Shown piece after piece: positions 38,564 through 47,402 of a stretch of 64,000 bases of DNA. This DNA is from Frateuria soli (lineage in GTDB: Bacteria > Pseudomonadota > Gammaproteobacteria > Xanthomonadales > Rhodanobacteraceae), in the NCBI RefSeq assembly GCF_021117385.1, contig NZ_CP088252.1:558001-622000 (forward strand). The letters are read 5' to 3'. Within the stretch, counting starts at the first letter, position 1. Every line of letters starts with the position of its first letter. The position numbers were made by a program, and so were the translations under genes. Below the pieces are notes generated by a model. The model did no database searches, was not told where the DNA came from, and was given only the letters and a program-made list of their open reading frames with translations.

Positions 38564-39490
38564 ATGGCCGGCGCGCTGCTGGAAAACGTCGAACGCCAGA
38601 CCCGGCTGGCCGGGCACAACCGCGTGGCGATGCTGCTGTTCCGGCTCGGTGACGCGCAGCTGTTCGGCATCAACGTATTCAAGGTGCGCGAGGTGCTGCG
38701 CCGCCCGCCGCTGGAACGCATGCCCGGTGCGCACGCACTGATCGCCGGCAGCTGCGACTACCGCGGCCAGACCATCCCGGTGATCGACCTGGCCGCGGCG
38801 CTGGGCTATCCGGCGCTGATCGACGAGCCCTCCGCGCACCTGATGGTCACCGAGTTCAGCCGGTCGGTGCAGGGCTTCCTGGTGTCGGACCTGCAGCACA
38901 TGGTCCACTGCGATGGCGACTCGCTGACGGCGCCGAGCCCCGCGCTGGGCTTCGGGCCGCGGGTCAATGCGGTGACCCGCATCAACGGGGCGCTGGTGGC
39001 GGTGGTCGACGTGGAGCACGTGCTGGCCAGCATCGACGCCACCCCGCACGAGCTCTCGGCACGGATGCTGCGGGCCGCCGGCGCCCATCCGTTGCGCCCG
39101 CGGCGGGTGCTGGTGGCGGACGACTCGTCGATCGCGCGCCGCCGCCTGGTCAGCCTCTTCAAGCAGATGAACATCGAATGCGTGGTGGCCCAGGACGGCC
39201 GCGAGGCCCTCGAACGGCTGACCGAGCTGGCCGGAAAGCCGCCGGAGGAGGGCGTCAACCTGGTGGTGTCGGACATCGAGATGCCGCGGCTGGACGGCTA
39301 CGCGCTGACCCGCGCGATCCGCGAGACACCCGCGCTGCGACGGCTGAAGGTCGTGCTGCACAGCTCGTTGAGCGGCCTGTTCAACGAGGCGCTGGTGCGC
39401 GAGGTCAACGCCGACCGCTTCGTCGCCAAGTTCCAGCCCGACCTGCTCGCGCAGGCGGTGATCGACCTGTTGCCGGAAGAGAGCGAGTGA
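38564..39490 (+). CDS. cheV: Chemotaxis coupling protein CheV
   Basis: This is a 308-residue protein. A CheW-like domain (about 15-165) has FRLGDAQLFGINVFKVREVL and CDYRGQTIPVIDLAAAL; a receiver domain (about 181-305) has VLVADDSS, Asp237 in VVSDIEMPRLDGY, and VAKFQPDLL at the lysine position. CheV couples receptors to CheA and adapts through phosphorylation. GAGGAGAAAC precedes the ATG. It diverges from the chemoreceptor gene and lies just upstream of flgB, as in Xanthomonas and Pseudomonas. Confidence 0.95.
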   Translation: MAGALLENVERQTRLAGHNRVAMLLFRLGDAQLFGINVFKVREVLRRPPLERMPGAHALIAGSCDYRGQTIPVIDLAAALGYPALIDEPSAHLMVTEFSRSVQGFLVSDLQHMVHCDGDSLTAPSPALGFGPRVNAVTRINGALVAVVDVEHVLASIDATPHELSARMLRAAGAHPLRPRRVLVADDSSIARRRLVSLFKQMNIECVVAQDGREALERLTELAGKPPEEGVNLVVSDIEMPRLDGYALTRAIRETPALRRLKVVLHSSLSGLFNEALVREVNADRFVAKFQPDLLAQAVIDLLPEESE

Positions 39491-39493
39491 AAC

Positions 39494-39770
39494 CTTCTCT
39501 CCCCCGGCGGTACGGGGGAGAGGTCGGGCAAGGCACGCCGGCGTCAGGATGCAGTGCTCCCTCTCCCCCGGCCCCGCCGGGGGAGAGGGTTGGGGAGAGG
39601 GGGAGGCTCTAGGTCCGTCCTTCCTGAAAGGGCGCAGGAGCAAAGACCTCCCCCTCTCCCGGCCTCTCCCCCGGCGGTGCCGGGGGAGAGGAGCAAAGCA
39701 AAGTGCGCCGGTGGCAAGATGCGGCGCTCCTCCCTCCGCCTGGCCGGGGGAGAGGACCGGTTTCACGCGC
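39494..39770. repeat. Cluster of CTCTCCCC-type palindromes
   Basis: Four inverted pairs of the type CTCTCCCCCGG...CCGGGGGAGAG lie at about 39498, 39560, 39660 and 39745, with CCTCCCCCTCTCCC/GGGAGAGGGGGAGG borders. Together they fill the first two thirds of the cheV-flgB gap. They may stop transcription running from cheV into the flgB operon. No gene is seen here; the remaining 147 bases hold the flgB promoter. Confidence 0.88.
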
Positions 39771-39860
39771 GTCGGAAATCCGTCTCCACTCCCAAGCCGA
39801 CGTCCGGGCGAAAATCCGTATCGCGCGCAAAACCAGCCACGCCAAGGCTTCGCGCCCGCA

Positions 39861-39876
39861 TGGCACACAACTTGCC
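39861..39876 (+). promoter_or_regulatory. Sigma-54 promoter of the flgB operon
   Basis: TGGCACACAACTTGCC has GG-N10-GC spacing and fits TGGCAC-N5-TTGC exactly. It lies 41 bases before the flgB start, as expected for a FleQ-activated class II operon. Confidence 0.92.
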
Positions 39877-39917
39877 TCCAGCCCCGTGCGGACACATCGA
39901 CCGCGCGGAGGCAAGCG

Positions 39918-40322
39918 ATGAGCCAACCCATCGACAACCTGTTCGGCATGCACACCGGCGCGCTCGCGCTGTGGCAGCGCCGTACCGAAGTGCTGGCAAG
40001 CAACCTGGCCAACGCCGACACGCCCGGCTACCTCGCCCGCGACGTCGATTTCCGCAAGGCCCTGGCCGCCGCCGGCGGCAACGGCGACGGCAGCCTGCCG
40101 CTGGCCGCGCCCACGCCCGGCCAGATCGACCCGGTGATCCGGGCGAATGACACGCTCGCCTACCGCGTGCCGACCCAGCCGAGCATGGACGGCAACACCG
40201 TCGACGCCCAGCAGGAGCAGGCCGCCTTCGCCGCCAACGGCGTGCACTACCAGGCGAGCCTGTCCTTCATCACCGCGCAGATCCGCATGCTGCGCACCGC
40301 GATCACCGGAGGCCAGGGCTGA
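39918..40322 (+). CDS. flgB: Flagellar proximal rod protein FlgB
   Basis: This is a 134-residue rod protein. It has the ASNLANADTPGYLARDVDF rod/hook signature at 28-46 and the helical C-terminus (YQASLSFITAQIRMLRTAI). FlgB is the first rod subunit exported after FliE. CGGAGG lies 8 bases before the ATG. It heads the flgBCDEFGHIJ(KL) operon; its TGA shares a base with the flgC ATG. Confidence 0.96.
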   Translation: MSQPIDNLFGMHTGALALWQRRTEVLASNLANADTPGYLARDVDFRKALAAAGGNGDGSLPLAAPTPGQIDPVIRANDTLAYRVPTQPSMDGNTVDAQQEQAAFAANGVHYQASLSFITAQIRMLRTAITGGQG

Positions 40323-40744
40323 TGTCGCTGTTCAACATCTTCAATGTCGCCGGCTCCGGCATGGCGGCGCAATCCACCCGGCTCAACACCGTGGCCAGCA
40401 ACCTGGCCAACGCCGACAGCGTGGCGAGCTCGCCGGATGCCGCCTACCGCGCCAAGGAGCCGCTGTTCGCCGCGATCCGCAATGGCCTGGACGGCAAGCC
40501 GGCCGAAGCCGGCAGCGAGGGCGTCAAGGTCCTTGGCGTCACCGAGAGCCCGAACGCGATCACCAGCCGCTACGAGCCGGGCAACCCGCTCGCCGATGCC
40601 GATGGCTACGTCTACCAGAGCAACGTCAACCCGGTGGACGAGCTGGTCAACATGATCTCCGCCTCGCGTTCGTACCAGAACAACGTCGAGGTGATGAACA
40701 CCGCGCGCCAGCTGATGCAGAAGACGCTGGACCTCGGCAAATGA
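40322..40744 (+). CDS. flgC: Flagellar proximal rod protein FlgC
   Basis: This is a 140-residue rod protein. The N-terminal STRLNTVASNLANADSVASS and C-terminal SNVNPVDELVNMISASRSYQNNVEVMNTAR are FlgC hallmarks. It assembles after FlgB in the periplasmic rod. It is read one base into the flgB stop codon, so the two are tightly coupled. Confidence 0.96.
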   Translation: MSLFNIFNVAGSGMAAQSTRLNTVASNLANADSVASSPDAAYRAKEPLFAAIRNGLDGKPAEAGSEGVKVLGVTESPNAITSRYEPGNPLADADGYVYQSNVNPVDELVNMISASRSYQNNVEVMNTARQLMQKTLDLGK

Positions 40745-40767
40745 GCACGCGCAAGTAGGGAAAGGCC

Positions 40768-41412
40768 ATGAGCGACCTCTCGATCAATTCCAGCAACGCC
40801 GCCGGTGCCGCAAGCGCGCTCGGCCAGACCAAGACGCTGAGCCAGGCCGATTTCCTGAGCCTGCTGATCCAGCAGATGCGCAACCAGGACCCGACCCAGC
40901 CGATGGACTCCTCGCAGATGGTCAGCCAGCTCGCGCAGATCAACCAGGTGTCGGCCACGCAGAATCTGCAGACCTCCTTCGACGCGCTGGCGCAGTCGAT
41001 GCAGGGCAACCAGCTGCTGCAGGCCTCCAGCATGGTCGGGCGCAGCGTGACCGTGCCATCGGCGGTCGCTCGCCTGCAGGGCGGCAGCCTCGATGGCGCG
41101 GTGAACGTATCCGACGGCGGCGGTCGCACGCTGGTGCAGGTCGTGGACAACGCGGGCAACGTCGTGCGCACGATCGACCTGGGCACGCAGAACGCGGGGC
41201 TCACCGACTTCCACTGGGACGGCACCGGCAACGACGGCCAGCCGCTGCCCCCGGGCACCTACGCCCTGGCCGCGCAGACCGGCAACACCGCGGTGGCCAC
41301 CTATGTCACCGGCAAGGTCGCCGGCGTGGGCATGACCGGCGCCGACGGCGCCTATCTCGACGTGGACGGTTTCGGCGGCGTGCTGCTGAGCCAGGTCGCG
41401 CGCGTCAACTAA
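40768..41412 (+). CDS. flgD: Hook-capping protein FlgD
   Basis: This is a 214-residue protein. LSQADFLSLLIQQMRNQDPTQPMDSSQMV is the conserved FlgD N-terminal block (given here in part), and the C-terminal half has the FlgD Ig-like pattern (GNVVRTIDLGTQNAG, DGQPLPPGTYALAAQ). It caps the growing hook and is removed when the hook is finished. AAAGGCC precedes the ATG weakly. Confidence 0.93.
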   Translation: MSDLSINSSNAAGAASALGQTKTLSQADFLSLLIQQMRNQDPTQPMDSSQMVSQLAQINQVSATQNLQTSFDALAQSMQGNQLLQASSMVGRSVTVPSAVARLQGGSLDGAVNVSDGGGRTLVQVVDNAGNVVRTIDLGTQNAGLTDFHWDGTGNDGQPLPPGTYALAAQTGNTAVATYVTGKVAGVGMTGADGAYLDVDGFGGVLLSQVARVN

Positions 41413-41431
41413 CTCATCAGGGGAAACACCG

Positions 41432-42652
41432 ATGGCTTTCAATATCGCGCTGAGCGGCCTGAATGCGGCTTCCAAGGACCTGGAAATCACCGCCAACAAC
41501 ATCGCCAATACCGGAACCACCGGTTTCAAGGGCTCGCGCGCCGAATTCGCCGAGCTGTACAACTCGGCCGGGCGCAACCTGTCGGCAACCTCCATCGGCA
41601 GCGGCGTGCGGCTGGCCGACGTGGCGCAGCAGTTCGCCGCCGGCAACGTGGAGAACACCGGCAACAGCCTGGACTTCGCGATCAGCGGCGATGGCTTCTT
41701 CACCATGCGCGACGGCAAGGGCTACTCCTACACGCGTGCCGGCGCGTTCAACCAGGACAACAAGGGCTACGTGGTCAACTCCAGCGGCCAGCACCTGCAG
41801 GTGTTCCCGCCGGCCGGCAACGGCTTCGACACCAGCACCATGGTCGACCTGCAACTGACCAACGCGCAGAGCGCGGCCAAGGCCACCGGCAGCGTCGAGA
41901 TGTCGCTGAACCTGCCGTCGGACGCGACGGCCCCGACCATCACCCCGTTCACTCCGACCGACGCGCTGAGCTACAACCAGTCCACGCCGTTCACCGCCTA
42001 CGACTCGCTCGGCGCCACCCACAACGGCACCGTGTACTACGTCAAGGGCGCCGCGCCGAATACCTGGAACGCCTACCTGTACGTGGACGGCGTTTCCGCC
42101 GGCGCGCCGCAGGCGATCTCCTTCAACACCAGTGGCGCGCTCGCCACGCCGGCCGGGGGCAGGCTCAACTTCGGAGCGCTGGCAGTGAGTCCCGGCGCCG
42201 ACCCGCTGACGCTCTCGATCGACCTCAACAAGGTCACCCAGTTCGGCAACGCCTACGCGCTGAGCTCGGTCAACCCGGACGGCTACCCCAGCGGCACGCT
42301 GTCGGGCATCGACGTTTCCAGCGAAGGCGTGGTGCAGGCCAAGTACTCCAATGGCCAGGCCGTTTCGCTGGGCCAGCTCGCGCTGGCCAACTTCAGCAAC
42401 CTGCAGGGCCTGCGCCAGCTCGACAACACCGGCTGGGCCGCCTCGTTCGATTCGGGCACCGCGATCATGGGCGTGGCGGGCCAGGGCACCTTCGGCGCCG
42501 TGCAGTCCGGTGCGCTGGAAGCGTCCAACACCGCCGACCTCACCGCGCAGCTGGTGAACATGATCAAGGCGCAGCGCAACTACCAGGCGAACGCGCAGGT
42601 GATCTCCACCGACGACAAGCTGACCCAGACCATCATCAACATCCGCAACTGA
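41432..42652 (+). CDS. flgE: Flagellar hook protein FlgE
   Basis: This is a 406-residue hook subunit. The N-terminal AFNIALSGLNAASKDLEITA, then NNIANTGTTGFKGSRAEF, and the C-terminal LTAQLVNMIKAQRNYQANAQ, then DDKLTQTIINIRN are the two D0 helices. The middle is a FlgE D2-type beta domain. The length is normal. AGGGGAAACACC precedes the ATG. Confidence 0.96.
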   Translation: MAFNIALSGLNAASKDLEITANNIANTGTTGFKGSRAEFAELYNSAGRNLSATSIGSGVRLADVAQQFAAGNVENTGNSLDFAISGDGFFTMRDGKGYSYTRAGAFNQDNKGYVVNSSGQHLQVFPPAGNGFDTSTMVDLQLTNAQSAAKATGSVEMSLNLPSDATAPTITPFTPTDALSYNQSTPFTAYDSLGATHNGTVYYVKGAAPNTWNAYLYVDGVSAGAPQAISFNTSGALATPAGGRLNFGALAVSPGADPLTLSIDLNKVTQFGNAYALSSVNPDGYPSGTLSGIDVSSEGVVQAKYSNGQAVSLGQLALANFSNLQGLRQLDNTGWAASFDSGTAIMGVAGQGTFGAVQSGALEASNTADLTAQLVNMIKAQRNYQANAQVISTDDKLTQTIINIRN

Positions 42653-42674
42653 CGCTGACGTCCGAGGCCTAAGC

Positions 42675-43415
42675 ATGGATCGTTCGCTTTACGTCGCCAT
42701 GACCGGCGCCACGCAGATGATGCGTGCGCAGACCGAAGTGGCGCACAACCTGGCCAATGCCGACACGGTCGGCTTCAAGGCGCAGATGTCGGCCTTCCAG
42801 GCGTTGCCGGTGCAGGGCCCGGGCCTGGCCACTCGGATCAACGGCGTGGCGCAGGGCCAGGGCGTGGACCTGCGCGGCGGAGCCGAGATCCAGACCGGCC
42901 GCGAACTGGACGTCGCCGTGCAGGGCGAGGGCTGGATCGCGGTGCAGGCCGCCGACGGCAGCGAGGCCTACACCCGCGCCGGCAACCTGCAGCTGACCGC
43001 CGACGGCCTGCTGACCGACGCGCGCGGCAACCTGGTACTCGGCGACGGCGGCCCGATCAGCCTGCCGCCGGCCACCCAGGTGAGCATCGGCAACGACGGC
43101 ACCGTCTCGGTGGTGCCGACGGGCCAAGGCCCGGAAACGATCGCCTCGGTCGGCCGCCTGAAGCTGGTCAATCCGCCCGCCAATCAATTGGCGCTGGGCA
43201 GCGACGGGCTGATGCACCTGGCCGGCGGCGGCACCGCGCCGGCCGATCCGGCGGTGGGCGTCAAATCCGGCGTGCTCGAGTCGAGCAACGTCAATCCGTC
43301 GCAGACGCTGGTGCAGATGATCGAGCTCTCGCGCCAGTACGAACTCCAGGTCAAGGCGATCAAGAACGCCGACGACAACGCGCAGTCGGCGACCCGCCTG
43401 CTGTTGCTCACCTGA
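42675..43415 (+). CDS. flgF: Flagellar proximal rod protein FlgF
   Basis: This is a 246-residue rod protein. [19 protein letters not shown] and [20 protein letters not shown] open it, [17 protein letters not shown] is the rod-specific middle, and [21 protein letters not shown] the end. It forms the proximal rod with FlgB and FlgC. It follows flgE by 22 bases. Confidence 0.95.
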   Translation: MDRSLYVAMTGATQMMRAQTEVAHNLANADTVGFKAQMSAFQALPVQGPGLATRINGVAQGQGVDLRGGAEIQTGRELDVAVQGEGWIAVQAADGSEAYTRAGNLQLTADGLLTDARGNLVLGDGGPISLPPATQVSIGNDGTVSVVPTGQGPETIASVGRLKLVNPPANQLALGSDGLMHLAGGGTAPADPAVGVKSGVLESSNVNPSQTLVQMIELSRQYELQVKAIKNADDNAQSATRLLLLT

Positions 43416-43432
43416 TCGATTAGGAGCCAACC

Positions 43433-44218
43433 ATGTTCTCTTCCCTGTGGGTCGCCAAGACCGGTCTGGATGCGCAGCAGACGCGCATGGACGTGGTCTC
43501 GCACAACCTCGCCAACGCCAACACCACCGGCTTCAAGAGCTCGCGCGCCTCGTTCCAGGACCTGGTCTACCAGAACCTGCGCCAGCCCGGCGGGCAGACC
43601 ACCGAGCAGACCGTCGCCCCGTCCGGCCTGATGCTGGGCACCGGCGTGCGCGTGGTCGGCAACGAGAAGCTGTTCACCCAGGGCAACATCGAGCAGACCG
43701 GCAACTCGCTGGACCTGGCCATCCAGGGCCGCGGCTTCCTGCAGGTGACCATGCCCGACGGCTCCATCGCCTACACCCGCGACGGCTCGCTGCACATGGA
43801 CCAGAACGGCCAGGTGGTCACCGCCAACGGCTACGCGGTGGATCCGGCCATCACCATCCCAGCCAACGCGCAGTCGATCACCATCGGCAACGACGGCACG
43901 GTCAGCATCACCGTGCCCGGGCAGGCCGCGCCGCAGCAGATCGGCACGGTGCAACTGGCCGACTTCATCAACCCCGCGGGCCTGCAGCCCAACGGCGACA
44001 ACCTGTACCTGGAAACCGCCTCCTCCGGCACGCCGCAGATCGGCCAGCCGGGCCTGAACGGCCTGGGCACGCTGGCGCAGGGCGCGCTGGAAAGCTCGAA
44101 CGTCAACGTGGTCGAGCAGATGGTGGACATGATCGAGACGCAGCGGACCTACGAGATGAACTCCAAGGCCATCTCGGCCGCCGACCAGATGCTGCAGTTC
44201 CTCACCAACAAGACCTGA
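43433..44218 (+). CDS. flgG: Flagellar distal rod protein FlgG
   Basis: This is a 261-residue distal rod protein. [20 protein letters not shown], then [36 protein letters not shown] and the terminal [20 protein letters not shown] are close to the FlgG consensus. TAGGAGCCAACC gives a strong Shine-Dalgarno. Confidence 0.97.
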   Translation: MFSSLWVAKTGLDAQQTRMDVVSHNLANANTTGFKSSRASFQDLVYQNLRQPGGQTTEQTVAPSGLMLGTGVRVVGNEKLFTQGNIEQTGNSLDLAIQGRGFLQVTMPDGSIAYTRDGSLHMDQNGQVVTANGYAVDPAITIPANAQSITIGNDGTVSITVPGQAAPQQIGTVQLADFINPAGLQPNGDNLYLETASSGTPQIGQPGLNGLGTLAQGALESSNVNVVEQMVDMIETQRTYEMNSKAISAADQMLQFLTNKT

Positions 44219-44230
44219 GCGTAAGCCGTG

Positions 44231-44908
44231 ATGTCACTGTTCCGCCTTTCCATCGCCGCCCTCGCGCTGGCATTGCTTGCCGGGTGCATGGCCATGCCCG
44301 CGCGCGACGACGGCGCATGGGCGCCGACCCCGCCGATGCAGCCGGAAGTCGCGGCCGCGCCGGCCGACGGCGCGATCTACCACGACAACCAGAACATGGA
44401 GCTGTTCGCCGATGCGCGCGCGCACCGGGTGGGCGACATCCTCACCATCGTGCTGGTGGAGAGTACCCAGGCCAGCAAGAAGGCCAGCACCAGCACCAGC
44501 AAGAAGGACAAGGCCGACGTCGCCGCGCCCACCATCATGGGCAAGGACCTGACCATCAACGGCAACCCGCTGAGCGTGGGCCTGGACAGCGAGCGCAACT
44601 TCGACGGCAGCGGCTCGTCCAGCCAGTCCAACCAGCTCACCGGCCAGATCACCGTGACCGTGGCGCAGCGCCTGTCCAACGGCAACCTGATCGTGCGCGG
44701 CGAGAAGTGGCTGACGATCAACCAGGGCCAGGAGCTGGTGCGCATCGCCGGCATCGTGCGCCCGCAGGACATCGGCCAGGACAACACCGTGCCCTCCACC
44801 CGCGTGGCCGACGCGCGCATCAGCTACACCGGTCGCGGCACGCTGGCCGACGCGAACACGCGCGGGTGGCTGTCGCGCTTCTTCAATTCCAAGTGGATGC
44901 CGTTCTGA
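44231..44908 (+). CDS. flgH: Flagellar L-ring lipoprotein FlgH
   Basis: This is a 225-residue lipoprotein; the lipobox LLAGC places the lipid on Cys17. [20 protein letters not shown], then [20 protein letters not shown]-like sequence and [23 protein letters not shown] fit FlgH, which forms the outer-membrane L ring. An in-frame GTG precedes the ATG by one codon. Its stop shares bases with an ATG (44908) that opens the flgI frame. Confidence 0.95.
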   Translation: MSLFRLSIAALALALLAGCMAMPARDDGAWAPTPPMQPEVAAAPADGAIYHDNQNMELFADARAHRVGDILTIVLVESTQASKKASTSTSKKDKADVAAPTIMGKDLTINGNPLSVGLDSERNFDGSGSSSQSNQLTGQITVTVAQRLSNGNLIVRGEKWLTINQGQELVRIAGIVRPQDIGQDNTVPSTRVADARISYTGRGTLADANTRGWLSRFFNSKWMPF

Positions 44909-46170
44909 TGAACGCCATGAGCCGAGTGTCCCTGAGCAGTCCCCTGGTAGGAGCCCACTTGTGGGCGATGCTCTTCCGCGCTGTCGACCCGTCGAAAGCA
45001 TCGCCCACAAGTGGGCTCCTACAGTGGCTGCTGGAAGCTTGCGGCGTTTTTCGAGGCTCCCTCCGTCGCGCTGGCAGGTGGCTCGCCATGGGCATCGCGC
45101 TCAGCCTGGCTGCAGCCCCGGCCCACGCGGACAAGATCCGCGACCTGGCCTCGGTCGGCGGCGTGCGCTCGAACCAGCTGATCGGCTACGGCCTGGTGGT
45201 CGGCCTGGATGGGAGCGGCGACCAGACCACCCAGGCCCCGTTCACCACGCAGAGCCTGGAGAACATGCTGCAGCAGTTCGGCATCACCGTGCCGCCGAAC
45301 GCGCGCCCGCAGTTGAAGAACGCGGCGGCGGTGACCATCACCGCGGACCTTCCGCCGTTCGCCAAGCCCGGCCAGACCATCGACGTCACGGTGGCCTCGA
45401 TCGGCAACGCCAAGAGCCTGCGCGGCGGCGAGCTGCTGATGTCGCCGCTGCGCGGCGCCGACGGCAACGTCTACGCGATCGCCCAGGGCAGCGTGGTGGT
45501 CGGCGGCATCAGCGCGCAGGGCAAGAGCGGCTCCAGCGTGCAGGTGAACATCTCCGCCAGCGGCCGCATCCCCAACGGCGCCTCGGTCGAGCGCAGCGTA
45601 CCCAGTTCGTTCGCCGGCGCTGGCGACCTGATGCTCAACCTCAATACACCCGATTTCACCACCGCCGCGCGCATCGCGCAGGCGGTCAACGCGGCCTTCG
45701 GCGCCGGCACCGCGACCCCGGTCGACGGCGGCACGGTCTCCGTGCGCGGCCCGCAGGACCCGGCGCAGAAGGTGGCCTGGCTGGGCATGGTCCAGCAGCT
45801 GGACGTCACCCCGGGCGACGCGCCGGCGCGCGTGGTGGTCAATTCGCGCACCGGCACCGTGGTGATCGGCTCGGACGTCAAGGTCACCGCCGCGGCGGTG
45901 GCCCACGGCGCGATCCAGGTGACCATCAGCGAGCAGCCGCTGGTCAGCCAGCCGCAACCGTTCTCGCGCGGCCAGACCGCGGTGGTGCCCAGCTCCGACG
46001 TGCAGGTCAGCGAGGACGGCGCGCACATGTTCAAGTTCGGTCCCGGCGTGAGCCTGGACACCATCGTGCGCGCGGTGAACCAGGTCGGCGCCGGGCCGAG
46101 CGACCTGATCTCGATCCTGCAGGCGCTCAAGCAGGCTGGCGCGCTTCATGCAGAGCTCGTGGTGATCTAG
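44908..46170 (+). CDS. flgI: Flagellar P-ring protein FlgI, with repeat-encoded N-terminal extension
   Basis: The frame opens with an ATG overlapping the flgH stop (ATGA) and encodes 420 residues, about 55 more than usual. Codons 14-38 are read from a family A palindromic repeat. After it come [20 protein letters not shown] and AHADK, a signal peptide with a basic region and cleavage after AHA, then mature FlgI ([35 protein letters not shown]). An internal ATG at 45088 would leave only a 14-residue signal without basic residues, so translation from 44908 or 44917 with a long n-region seems more likely. FlgI forms the P ring around the rod. Confidence 0.9.
   Translation: MNAMSRVSLSSPLVGAHLWAMLFRAVDPSKASPTSGLLQWLLEACGVFRGSLRRAGRWLAMGIALSLAAAPAHADKIRDLASVGGVRSNQLIGYGLVVGLDGSGDQTTQAPFTTQSLENMLQQFGITVPPNARPQLKNAAAVTITADLPPFAKPGQTIDVTVASIGNAKSLRGGELLMSPLRGADGNVYAIAQGSVVVGGISAQGKSGSSVQVNISASGRIPNGASVERSVPSSFAGAGDLMLNLNTPDFTTAARIAQAVNAAFGAGTATPVDGGTVSVRGPQDPAQKVAWLGMVQQLDVTPGDAPARVVVNSRTGTVVIGSDVKVTAAAVAHGAIQVTISEQPLVSQPQPFSRGQTAVVPSSDVQVSEDGAHMFKFGPGVSLDTIVRAVNQVGAGPSDLISILQALKQAGALHAELVVI
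44947..45022. repeat. Palindromic repeat, family A, copy 3 (inside flgI frame)
   Basis: Arms GTAGGAGCCCACTTGTGGGC and GCCCACAAGTGGGCTCCTAC are perfect inverses. It lies 39 bases after the first flgI ATG and is open in the flgI frame, encoding [20 protein letters not shown] and a few residues more. Confidence 0.95.
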
Positions 46171-46187
46171 CGACACGCGACGGAAAC

Positions 46188-47285
46188 ATGACACCCGCCA
46201 ACGCCTCCCTGCCAGCACTCGACACCTGGACCGACCTGTCCGGGTTCAACCAGTTGCGCGCGCAGGCCAAGGGTGACGACAAGGCGGCGCTGCCGAAGGT
46301 GGCCAGGCAGTTCGAGGCGATCTTCACCCAGATGATGCTCAAGTCGATGCGCGAGGCGAACGCCAGCTTCGGCGACAACGACGTCGGCGACAGCCAGCAG
46401 GGCAAGGCGTACCGCGACCTGTTCGACCAGCAGCTCTCGCTCTCGCTCTCGCAGGGCAACAACGGCCTGGGGATCGCCCGCCTGCTGGTGCGCCAGCTTG
46501 GCGGCAAGGACGCCGAGCCCAGGGTGGCGCCGGCCACCGACAACAAGGCGCTGCTGGCCAGCGTCGCCGCTGGCGCGCTGCCGGGCGGCGCGGCCGCCAG
46601 CCTGTTCGGCCCGCTCGCGGCGGGCGCCGAGGCCGGTGCGCGCGCGCTGCTGCACCTGGGCGAGGGTGCGGATGGGCAGGGCGAAGGCCTGTTGCCGCTG
46701 ACCGCCGATGCCGACCCCGCCCAGGGCTGGCGCGCGACGCTCGGCGAGCTGGCGCAGGGCGCGGTCAACGTAGTCAGCAAATTCATCCCGGGCGACCCGG
46801 CCGGTTTCGTGCGCGCCATGGCGCCGCACGCACAGGCCGCCGCCGACAAGCTCGGCGTCTCGGTGCGCGCGCTGCTGGCGCAGGCCGCGCTGGAGACCGG
46901 CTGGGGCAAGCATCTGCCGCACCGGCACGACGGCTCCAGCAGCTTCAACCTGTTCGGCATCAAGGCCGGCGGCAGCTGGGACGGCGACAAGGTCAGCGTG
47001 CCGACGCTGGAGTACGAAGGGGGCGTGGCGGTGCGCAAGCGCGACAACTTCCGCGCCTATGGCGACCCGTCCGAGGCCTTCGCCGACTACGCGCGCCTGA
47101 TCGCCGACAATCCCCGCTACGCGCAGGCGCTGGGAAAAGGCGAGAACATCGCCGGCTTCGCCCATGCCCTGAGCCGTGGCGGCTACGCCACCGACCCGGC
47201 CTACGCGGCCAAGCTCACCGCCATCGCCAACAGCCCGCAGATGCGCGAGGCGCTGGCGGCGCTGGACGCCGGTTCGTTCAAGTGA
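46188..47285 (+). CDS. flgJ: Rod assembly protein / peptidoglycan hydrolase FlgJ
   Basis: This is a 365-residue two-domain protein. Residues about 35-105 are the rod-cap domain (KVARQFEAIFTQMMLKSMRE, then GIARLLVRQL). Residues about 195-365 are a glucosaminidase-type muramidase (LLAQAALETGWGKHLP with the catalytic Glu, SFNLFGIKAGGSW, YGDPSEAFADYARLI). The Ala-rich linker between them is longer than in E. coli. It opens the peptidoglycan for the rod. It starts 17 bases after flgI. Confidence 0.95.
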   Translation: MTPANASLPALDTWTDLSGFNQLRAQAKGDDKAALPKVARQFEAIFTQMMLKSMREANASFGDNDVGDSQQGKAYRDLFDQQLSLSLSQGNNGLGIARLLVRQLGGKDAEPRVAPATDNKALLASVAAGALPGGAAASLFGPLAAGAEAGARALLHLGEGADGQGEGLLPLTADADPAQGWRATLGELAQGAVNVVSKFIPGDPAGFVRAMAPHAQAAADKLGVSVRALLAQAALETGWGKHLPHRHDGSSSFNLFGIKAGGSWDGDKVSVPTLEYEGGVAVRKRDNFRAYGDPSEAFADYARLIADNPRYAQALGKGENIAGFAHALSRGGYATDPAYAAKLTAIANSPQMREALAALDAGSFK

Positions 47286-47337
47286 TGCGTCAAGTTGCCG
47301 TCACAGGGGGCATGACGCATGCCCTCGCCGATACCCG

Positions 47338-47371
47338 CTCCCTCTCCCCGGCGGGGCCGGGGGAGAGGGAG
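47338..47371. repeat. CTCTCCCC-type short element
   Basis: CTCCCTCTCCCCGGC and GCCGGGGGAGAGGGAG form a 16-bp inverted pair with almost no loop. It lies between flgJ and flgK and could lower expression of flgKL relative to flgB-J. Confidence 0.85.
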
Positions 47372-47402
47372 CGAAACAGCGGCTTCTCTCCAAGGAAACC
47401 CC

